NCBI GenBank assembly: GCA_964522095.1
Contig: CAZFSO010000094.1
Coordinates: forward strand, 1 to 8,808
From: UBA6054 sp964522095
Lineage (GTDB): Bacteria > Planctomycetota > Phycisphaerae > Phycisphaerales > UBA1924
Reading direction: 5' to 3'
DNA: 8,808 bases
Position 1 is the stretch's first letter, and every line of letters begins with the position of its first letter. This document shows positions 4,221 to 8,808 of this stretch, piece after piece. The translations under genes and the position numbers were made by a program. The notes below the pieces were generated by a model. That model did no database searches. It saw only the letters and a list, made by a program, of their open reading frames with translations, and was not told the DNA's origin.

Positions 4221-5228
4221 ATGCGCACCAAGCCGCTGGGGCAGTCGGGGATCGAGGCGTCGGTGGTGGCGCTGGGCACGTGGGTGATGGGCGGGTGGAT
4301 GTGGGGGGGTGCGGACGAGCAGGAGTCGATCGCCGCGGTGCACGCCGCGATGGACGCGGGGGTCAACTTCATCGACACCGCGCCGATCTACGGCTTCGGG
4401 CACTCGGAACTGGTGGTGGCCCGGGCGATCGCGGACCGGCGCGACCGGGTGGTGCTGGCGACCAAGGTCGGCATGGTGCCCAACGCGCCGGGCGGGCGGT
4501 TGCAGTTCCGCTCGACCGCGCTGGGCCCGCACGATCACGGGCACATCCCGGTGCACGTGTACAACCACCCCGACTCGGTGCGGGCCGAGGTCGAGTCGAG
4601 CCTGCTGCGCCTGGGCACCGACCGCATCGACCTGATCCAGACGCACTGGCAGGAGGAGACCACGCCCATCGAGGACACGATGGGCGCGCTGATGCGTCTG
4701 AAGGAGGAGGGCAAGGTCCGCGCGATCGGGGTGTGCAACGCGACGATCGAGCAGATGGACCGGTACCGGGCGGTGGGGCCCCTGGACAGCGATCAGGAGA
4801 AGTACTCCATGATCGACCGGACGAAGATGGAGGCGGGGCAGTTGAACTACTGCCATGAGCACGGCGTGGCGGTGCTGGCCTACTCGCCCTTGGCGCTGGG
4901 GCTGCTGACCGGCACAGTGGGCCCGGAACGCCGGTTCCCGCTGGGCGATTTGCGCGCCGGGCGAGAGCGGTTCAGCGTGGAGAACCGGGTGCGGGTGATG
5001 GAGTTGCTCGAATCGTTCACGCCCATCGCAGAGAAGCACGCCTGCACGACCGGGCAACTGGTCATCGCGTGGACGACGCACCAGCCGGGCCTGACGCACG
5101 CGCTGGTGGGGGCGCGCAATCCCGAGCAGGCGCGTGAGAACGCCGCGGCCGGGGCGATCGAACTGAGCGGCGACGACGTGGCGACGATGAATGCCGCAGT
5201 CCGCACGCTCGGCGCGGGGATCGTCTAA
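4221..5228 (+). CDS. Aldo/keto reductase
   Basis: The 335-residue cytoplasmic protein has the full (alpha/beta)8 barrel of the aldo/keto reductase superfamily, which reduces carbonyls with NADPH. The catalytic tetrad is visible: D52 and Y57 in FIDTAPIYGFGHSE, K82 in VLATKVG, and H142 in LIQTHWQ. LLRLGTDRIDLIQTHW and KEEGKVRAIGVCNA are family hallmarks, and LVGARNPEQARENAAA near the C-terminus is the usual phosphate-binding part of the NADP site. LDSDQEKYSMIDR replaces the more common SVQxxYNLLDR, so the substrate pocket may differ. Overall it resembles the YajO/general-stress (Gsp69-like) group; substrate unknown. AAAGGAGG (4208-4215) precedes ATG 4221 by 5 bases. Position 25 bases after terC suggests co-transcription, perhaps under the same manganese control, although TAGAGT (4193-4198) could be a promoter of its own. 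Confidence 0.93.
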   Translation: MRTKPLGQSGIEASVVALGTWVMGGWMWGGADEQESIAAVHAAMDAGVNFIDTAPIYGFGHSELVVARAIADRRDRVVLATKVGMVPNAPGGRLQFRSTALGPHDHGHIPVHVYNHPDSVRAEVESSLLRLGTDRIDLIQTHWQEETTPIEDTMGALMRLKEEGKVRAIGVCNATIEQMDRYRAVGPLDSDQEKYSMIDRTKMEAGQLNYCHEHGVAVLAYSPLALGLLTGTVGPERRFPLGDLRAGRERFSVENRVRVMELLESFTPIAEKHACTTGQLVIAWTTHQPGLTHALVGARNPEQARENAAAGAIELSGDDVATMNAAVRTLGAGIV

Positions 5229-5314
5229 CCGCCCGGCTGGAGGCGGGGGGGGGGCGATTCGCTTCGCGGCGCGGGGGCGGTAGAGTTCCGGTCGATCGGA
5301 GGCGGTGTTCGGCG

Positions 5315-5662
5315 GTGGTGTGTGCTCGCGTGATGCTGTTGCTGGCGGTGCTGCTGTCCACCTGGGCGGCGGCCGGCCCGGGCGCATCCACGGTCGATCG
5401 GCCGGGGCGCTTCCAGATCGCCCCGCCGGGCGGGCCCGCCACGCCCGTGTGGCTCGAGGGCACGCCCCGGCCGCTGGCGGCCGGCGCCTCGCGCGGCCGG
5501 CGCCTGGCCGGGGGCTCGGACGGGCACACCCCCGCGATCGTGAGCGAGACGGTCACGCCGCGCGTGGGCGCGTTCCGGGCGGGGACCGGTGTCGGTGACG
5601 GGACGGGCTGGCGCGACGCCGGCCCGAGGACCGAACGCGCCCGCGACCCGCCGCGGGCCTGA
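5315..5662 (+). CDS. Hypothetical secreted protein, 115 residues
   Basis: From GTG 5315 the product begins MVCARVMLLLAVLLSTWAAAG, a clear signal peptide with one Arg before a Leu-rich core and a likely cleavage after the Ala run near residue 20. The remaining part of about 95 residues is rich in Gly, Ala, Pro and Arg, with FQIAPPGGPATPVWLEGTP and AIVSETVTPRVGAF; I recognise no domain, and it looks partly disordered. Third codon positions are almost all G or C throughout, supporting this frame over the two alternatives. The ribosome binding site is uncertain: GGAGG (5298-5302) is 12 bases from GTG 5315, and a GTG at 5318 or an ATG at 5333 could also serve. It follows the reductase by 86 bases, with TAGAGT (5281-5286) as a possible -10. 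Function unknown. Confidence 0.5.
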   Translation: MVCARVMLLLAVLLSTWAAAGPGASTVDRPGRFQIAPPGGPATPVWLEGTPRPLAAGASRGRRLAGGSDGHTPAIVSETVTPRVGAFRAGTGVGDGTGWRDAGPRTERARDPPRA

Positions 5663-5686
5663 GACGGGTTTTCAGTCATGCGATCG

Positions 5687-5705
5687 GCCGGGGCTTGCCC
5701 CCGGC
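5687..5705. repeat. GC-rich palindrome between two small genes
   Basis: GCCGGGG (5687-5693) and CCCCGGC (5699-5705) pair perfectly over 7 bp around a CTTGC loop. There is no T-run on either side, so a terminator is doubtful. It resembles the short REP-like palindromes elsewhere in the window, especially those with a CTT/AAG loop in mqnE. Confidence 0.5.
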
Positions 5706-5788
5706 GGTGCGCGGCGTCGGCGTCTGCCCGGCGGCCGCGGTGATGACCACGTCCTCAGCCGGCGTGCGCGCCGGGAACGGAACACGAC

Positions 5789-5965
5789 ATGAGCGATCAC
5801 GCGGACCCAGCCGGGCACGGCCCGGGCGCGGTGGACGCGGGCGTCGGAGCGCCCGTGCAGTACGAGACGGGCAAGGGCTGCCTGACCCTTTCGCTGGCGA
5901 CGCTTGGCCTGATCGGCATCACGGTGCTGGCGATCTGGCTGTTCGGCACGCCGCCCGCGGGGTGA
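5789..5965 (+). CDS. Hypothetical single-span membrane protein, 58 residues
   Basis: A 58-codon gene, MSDHADPAGHGPGAVDAGVG and onward, with a soluble, His/Asp/Gly-rich N-terminal half, then YETGKGC (25-31) and one strong transmembrane segment LTLSLATLGLIGITVLAIWL (32-51), ending FGTPPAG. Third positions are nearly all G or C and the layout (acidic soluble tail, Lys/Cys at the boundary, one helix, short outer tail) is protein-like. The N-terminus would lie in the cytoplasm by the positive-inside rule, with Lys29 next to the helix, but that is only weakly determined. The ribosome binding site is weak (GGAACGGAA before the ATG). I do not recognise the family; the format recalls small accessory subunits of membrane complexes. 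It is convergent with the DUF4166 gene, with a strong hairpin between. Confidence 0.6.
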   Translation: MSDHADPAGHGPGAVDAGVGAPVQYETGKGCLTLSLATLGLIGITVLAIWLFGTPPAG

Positions 5966-5999
5966 GGCGGCCATCGGCGCCTGGAGAAGTCAACGCGGG

Positions 6000-6036
6000 A
6001 GCGCCGGGGGTGGGCCGTTGGCTCACTCCCGGCGTT
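6000..6036. terminator. Long hairpin at the convergence point, likely bidirectional terminator
   Basis: Bases 6000-6015 pair with 6021-6036 over 16 consecutive positions (13 Watson-Crick, 3 G-T) around a 5-base CGTTG loop. It lies 34 bases past the stop of the 58-residue plus-strand gene and contains the TGA stop (6023-6025) and last codons of the minus-strand DUF4166 gene. Only a modest T-rich run (TTCTTC, 6035-6040) follows in the plus direction and none in the minus direction, so termination is stronger for the plus strand if intrinsic. Confidence 0.6.
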
Positions 6037-6700
6037 CTTCGCGCACCGGGCGGAAGGTGGGCGGGACCGAGTCGGGCGCGGCGGCGCGCCACTCGCAGGT
6101 GAACGAGCCGGTGTATCCGAACAGCGGCCCCCAGACGTCGTTGCGGACGTGGACGTCGATGTGGAAGCGGCCGCTGGTTTCGTCGAACCACTCGCAGACC
6201 TCGGCGACGCCGCTGAAGAGCAGCGGGAACCGGAAGCCGACGGGGCCCTCGTAGAAGCGCTGCTCGCCGGAGCGGAGGCGGAGGCCGCCGTTGTCGGCGA
6301 CGTCGAGGTGGATGTCGACGGCGAGGTGCTGGTGGGTGCCGAGGTAGTCGACGATCAGCCCACGCTCTTCGCTGTGGATCATGGTGGCGTCGAAGCGTCG
6401 CGGGCGGCGGCCGTCGAACTCGCGGATCCAGGTGACGGTCTCGCGGCCGAAGCGGTCCTTGTAGGCATAGTTATGGATGCGGAAGGGGACGTCGCGCCCG
6501 GACTCGGGGAACATGATGCTGCGCCACGACCCGAGCCAGAGGAAGGGCAGCGTGTAGGGCGCGCCGTGCCAGACGCGGTCCATGACGCCGGTTCCGATGC
6601 TGCACACGGCGTCGGCGCTGGAGAAGCCGAAGCGACGCTGGATCTGCGGGTGCAGGTCGTTGAAGCGCTCGCCGAGGGCCCGCTGGTAGATGGAGGTCAC
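6023..6700 (-). CDS. DUF4166 domain protein
   Basis: The 225-residue product begins MTSIYQRALGERFNDLHPQI and runs through VCSIGTGVMDRVWHG, PFRIHNYAYKDRFGRETVTW, FDATMIHSEERGLIVDYLGT, RSGEQRFYEGPVGFRFP and VHVRNDVWGPLFGYTGSFTC. This is the DUF4166 pattern, a domain of unknown function often found next to or fused with DoxX-like, SRPBCC or saccharopine-dehydrogenase-like NAD(P)-binding proteins. No signal peptide or membrane span is visible. The GTG start (6698-6700) overlaps the TGA of the preceding gene by 4 bases (GTGA) and follows AAGGAG (plus-strand 6706-6711) by 5, which together fix it and imply translational coupling. The open frame continues upstream to 7660, but that part is a Pro/Arg-rich shadow of the DoxX-like gene. 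Last gene of the mqnE operon. Confidence 0.85.
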   Translation of the reverse strand: MTSIYQRALGERFNDLHPQIQRRFGFSSADAVCSIGTGVMDRVWHGAPYTLPFLWLGSWRSIMFPESGRDVPFRIHNYAYKDRFGRETVTWIREFDGRRPRRFDATMIHSEERGLIVDYLGTHQHLAVDIHLDVADNGGLRLRSGEQRFYEGPVGFRFPLLFSGVAEVCEWFDETSGRFHIDVHVRNDVWGPLFGYTGSFTCEWRAAAPDSVPPTFRPVREERRE

Positions 6701-7602
6701 GCGGTCTCCTTTGTCCGCCGGCAGCGCCGGGCGGAGGGCAGGTCGCGGCACGCGGCGTGGCCGATGGCGCACAGGGCCAGCAGCGCGAGCGAGAGGCTGA
6801 CGGGGCTGAACGGGTCGGTCGTGACGCGCGGGTCGGCGACGACGGCGCTGGTGAACAGGACGACGAGCAGCGCGGCGGTCAGGGCGTACATCCACCGGGC
6901 GTTGAAGAGCGCGAGGAGCGCGCCGGCGTAGGCGAGTTCGAGCACGCCGGCGGCGGTGAGCGCGTGGCCGGACCATTCGGGGGGCACGCCAACGGCCTCG
7001 ATCAGGCGGCGCTCCTCGGGGTGGCGTGCGAGCAGTTTGGGCACGAGGCCGTGGAAGGCGAAGGCGGCGGCGAGCGTGGCGCGGGTGGCGGCGTGGGTCA
7101 GGGCGCGAGAGGCCGAGAGCGCCGGGTCGACGCCGCGTTCGGTCCAGAGGCGGAGGCGGTCGAAACTCCAGGCGGTGGCCCAGCCCATCAGCGGGCGGAA
7201 GACGAGGCGGTCGAACAGGCGGCCGGCGGGACCGAAGCGGGTGCGGTAGTCGTAGCCGGTCTCGAAGTCGACGCGGCCGCCCTGGCGGCTGTATTTCCAG
7301 TAGCCCGAGCCCTCGCGGATCAGGCTGATCGGGCTGTCGCTGCCGAAGCGGAGCGAGCTGGTGCGGGCGGTCTCTGCGTCGCGGGTGGCGACGGACTCGC
7401 CCCAGCCTTCCACCGTCAGGCCGAACCCGATGCGGGTGGCGTAGCGGAAGCGCTGCGGGAGGGCGGGGTCGGGTTTGGGGAGGTACTCGATGGTCGAGAA
7501 GCGCAGGTCCCAGCGTTCGTGGAGTTCGGGCGACTGGGTGTGACGCCAGAGGGTGTCGAGGTCGGTGCGGATCGTGATGGCGATGTAGAGGGGCTTGGGC
7601 AC
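6697..7602 (-). CDS. SRPBCC domain plus DoxX-like membrane protein
   Basis: The 301-residue product has a soluble SRPBCC-type N-terminal half (about 1-150): PLYIAITIRTDLDTLWRHTQ, RWDLRFSTIEYL, RFRYATRIGFGLTVEGWGE, then a helix with PLMGWATAWSFDRLRLW. The C-terminal half (about 165-287) is DoxX-like with four membrane segments. It includes the characteristic FHGLVPKLLARHPEERRLI (183-201), GVPPEWSGHALTAAGVLELAY (205-225) and a last span near 268-286. The SRPBCC part probably presents a lipophilic ligand near the membrane; no reaction can be named. GTG 7600-7602 is preferred because GGAG lies 6 bases before it; a TTG two codons upstream is the alternative. It starts 15 bases after the zinc-ribbon gene and overlaps DUF4166 by 4 bases, and these two families often travel together. 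Confidence 0.85.
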   Translation of the reverse strand: MPKPLYIAITIRTDLDTLWRHTQSPELHERWDLRFSTIEYLPKPDPALPQRFRYATRIGFGLTVEGWGESVATRDAETARTSSLRFGSDSPISLIREGSGYWKYSRQGGRVDFETGYDYRTRFGPAGRLFDRLVFRPLMGWATAWSFDRLRLWTERGVDPALSASRALTHAATRATLAAAFAFHGLVPKLLARHPEERRLIEAVGVPPEWSGHALTAAGVLELAYAGALLALFNARWMYALTAALLVVLFTSAVVADPRVTTDPFSPVSLSLALLALCAIGHAACRDLPSARRCRRTKETA

Positions 7603-7617
7603 GATCAACTCCGCGGC

Positions 7618-8193
7618 CTACGAGGCGGCGTCGGGCATGGGTTCGAAACCCGGACCGCACTCAGGGCACGGCGCACCTGGACCGAGGCCCGCGAGCGGAT
7701 ACCCGCAACTCACGCACTCGCAGCGGGCGATCCGGAAGTTTCCGCTGCGGATTCGGCGTGCCGCCGGAAGGCATGCGGATGCGTAGCCAGCGTTCCACAG
7801 GACGCCGGAGGCGATCATGTTGAGCAGCAGGTCTTCAGAACCAGTCACCAGCCATGCGATCAACGGCGACAGGCTGGTGAGGACGATTGCCGGCCAGCAC
7901 GAACGCCAGACCCAGGCGCCAAGCGCACCGGTGCAGAGGGCTGGCAACATCACGATCACGGCGAGCGCCGCGAGATTCGCAAGTGTGTTGTTGAAGTCGG
8001 CCAGCACAGTGAAGGCGACGATCGCCAGTGCGATGCAGAGCATGATCGTCGCCGGGTAGATCACGCACCAGACCGTGAACGCGCGGTGGCGCGAAGTAAA
8101 CCGTTGCTTGCTGTAGGTTCGCAGCGCGGCATGCGTTGCGGCAAGTGCGAGGCCGAGCACGATGAGCATCACGAAGAACAGCCCGTAGTGCAC
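7618..8193 (-). CDS. Five-span membrane protein with C-terminal zinc ribbon
   Basis: The 191-residue product has about five hydrophobic segments (roughly 4-22, 39-64, 71-96, 99-117, 123-142) and then a cytoplasmic tail with a compact zinc ribbon, CECVSCGYPLAGL...PCPECG, using C160, C163, C176 and C179 (C158 is a possible extra ligand). CxxCGYxLxGL...CPECG tails are common in Planctomycetota, especially Phycisphaerae, on otherwise unrelated membrane proteins. The GTG start at 8191-8193 follows the mqnE stop by 2 bases, so it is probably translated by coupling; it has no clear ribosome binding site of its own. Third codon positions look less GC-biased than in its neighbours (CAT, GCA, CAA, ACT and TTT occur). 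I do not recognise a function; a link to menaquinone synthesis is suggested only by position. Confidence 0.72.
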   Translation of the reverse strand: MHYGLFFVMLIVLGLALAATHAALRTYSKQRFTSRHRAFTVWCVIYPATIMLCIALAIVAFTVLADFNNTLANLAALAVIVMLPALCTGALGAWVWRSCWPAIVLTSLSPLIAWLVTGSEDLLLNMIASGVLWNAGYASACLPAARRIRSGNFRIARCECVSCGYPLAGLGPGAPCPECGPGFEPMPDAAS

Positions 8194-8195
8194 CG

Positions 8196-8808
8196 CTACT
8201 CCACCCGCCAGTCCTTCCCGTTGCGGATGACGCGGCGGTACAGCGTGTCCCGCTCGACGGGTTGGAAGCCGGCTTCGCGGATGGCCCGGACGAGGTCGGT
8301 GACGGACTTTTCCTGGTGGGTAGAGGAGCCGCCGACCCCCCCCTGAGGAACCTTGGTGATGTCGTACCAGACGACGGTGCCGTCGATGTCGTCGGCGCCG
8401 GCCTCGAGCATGAGTTGGGCCATCGGGAGGGTCTGCATGATCCAGAAGGCCTTGACGTGGGGGAAGTTGTCGAGCATGAGCCGGGCGACGGCGATGGTGC
8501 GGAGGTTTTCGAGGCCGGTGGGGCCTGGGAGGTGCTCGAGGTCGGAGCCGTCGGGGAAGAAGGGGAGGGGGATGATGGTCTGGTAGTAGCCGCCCCTGAC
8601 TTTGGAGCGGGCTTCCAGCCGCTCGTCTTCGCTGGTGGATGCGGGCATCGGGCTGCGCCCGATCGGGGGGCTGGAAGCCCCCCGCTCCAGGCCTTGGGGG
8701 GTCGGCAGTATCGCGCCCTCGCCCGACAGCGTGATGACCGGGGCGTCGATGTCGGCGGTCTGGGGGATGCCGGGGGCGACGTAGGCGTCGGGGTCGCCGG
8801 TGTAGCCG
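8196..8808 (-). CDS. mqnE: Aminofutalosine synthase MqnE-like radical SAM protein, 5' end beyond the window
   Basis: The 203 visible residues are the C-terminal part. GGYYQTIIPLPFFP, NLRTIAVARLMLDNFPHVKA, AQLMLEAGADDIDGTVV and IREAGFQPVERDTLYRR match the C-terminal region of the MqnE/MqnC/CofH radical SAM group. GADDIDGTV and the closing VERDTLY favour MqnE, which joins an enolpyruvyl compound to adenosine in the futalosine route to menaquinone. The CX3CX2C cluster motif would lie upstream, outside the window. The first 55 or so visible residues, GDPDAYVAPGIPQ to SPMPAST, do not match what I know of the family. Residues 38-70 are encoded by nested palindromes (8603-8689) in frame, with no stop. 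A run of eight G (minus strand, 8336-8343) encodes part of a PQGGVGG stretch. The frame is open to the edge. MqnC or CofH cannot be excluded. Confidence 0.75.
   Translation of the reverse strand, partial: GYTGDPDAYVAPGIPQTADIDAPVITLSGEGAILPTPQGLERGASSPPIGRSPMPASTSEDERLEARSKVRGGYYQTIIPLPFFPDGSDLEHLPGPTGLENLRTIAVARLMLDNFPHVKAFWIMQTLPMAQLMLEAGADDIDGTVVWYDITKVPQGGVGGSSTHQEKSVTDLVRAIREAGFQPVERDTLYRRVIRNGKDWRVE
8603..8689. repeat. Nested inverted-repeat (REPIN-like) element inside mqnE
   Basis: TGGAGCGGGCTTCCAGCC (8603-8620) is the reverse complement, apart from three extra C bases, of the segment at 8669-8689 (GGCTGGAAGCC, then CCCCGCTCCA). Each arm is itself a palindrome: GCT-TCC-AGC within GAGCG/CGCTC at 8605-8624, and AGCCCCCC pairing with a run of G and CT at 8665-8683. 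Between them lies a third, perfect one, ATCGGGC-TGC-GCCCGAT (8647-8663). Two inverted REP-like palindromes around a short spacer is the layout of a REPIN. The element is read through in frame in mqnE. Confidence 0.7.

Noticed and set aside
2864..4378. A 504-codon open frame on the minus strand opposite terC
   Set aside because: Its translation is an Arg/His/Pro/Gln-rich string with no domain, the expected antisense shadow of a GC-rich gene; the plus strand holds an unmistakable TerC protein.
5229..5246. Terminator directly after the aldo/keto reductase (CCGCC/GGCGG)
   Set aside because: Only 5 bp, followed by a G run and no T-tract; not convincing.
4092..5387. A 431-codon open frame on the minus strand opposite the aldo/keto reductase
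   Set aside because: Low-complexity Arg/His/Pro text; the plus strand has a complete reductase with all four catalytic residues.
6701..7660. Upstream extension of the DUF4166 frame to 545 residues
   Set aside because: The extension is Arg/Pro-rich and lies over the DoxX-like gene; a GTG with a strong ribosome binding site and 4-base overlap marks the real start at 6700.
6757..8346. A 529-codon open frame on the plus strand over the DoxX-like and zinc-ribbon genes
   Set aside because: Gly/Ala/Glu/Arg-rich composition without family features; it covers three minus-strand genes that have clear signatures and coupled starts.

Overview
The window is very GC-rich and fits a member of the Planctomycetota, most likely class Phycisphaerae. 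This rests on gene content: a late-step futalosine (menaquinone) pathway enzyme, a membrane protein ending in a CxxCGYPL...CPxC zinc ribbon of the kind common in that class, and many short palindromes between genes. It is an inference, since there is no rRNA or marker gene here.

Layout. The left edge (1-353, minus) holds a nearly complete DUF2200 gene. A palindrome-rich stretch follows (354-655). After it come two tiny, tandem, related membrane-peptide genes on the minus strand (656-844); their shared AGTIIGNG core differs only at synonymous third bases, and the unit ends in a clear terminator. On the plus strand there follow an Rnk/GreA-C-terminal-like gene (1102-1503), an 8-bp tandem repeat, an SRPBCC gene (1591-2070) and a DUF2007 gene (2121-2390).

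A promoter-like sequence and a yybP-ykoY manganese riboswitch (2425-2547) lead into a TerC-family exporter fused to a C-terminal PGPGW-type membrane domain (2609-4195). An aldo/keto reductase follows 25 bases later (4221-5228). Next are two small plus-strand genes of unknown function: a probable secreted 115-residue protein and a 58-residue single-span membrane protein.

The right third is a tight minus-strand operon read leftward: the C-terminal part of MqnE (8196 to the edge), a five-span zinc-ribbon membrane protein starting 2 bases later, an SRPBCC plus DoxX-like protein, and a DUF4166 protein overlapping its stop by 4 bases. A long hairpin at 6000-6036 sits at the convergence with the plus-strand genes. 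The visible part of mqnE carries a nested group of palindromes translated in frame, which looks like a REPIN-like insertion.

The most novel item is the pair of 22-23 residue peptides. The riboswitch-exporter pair is a well understood logic (manganese turns on its own exporter), here with an unusual extended exporter.
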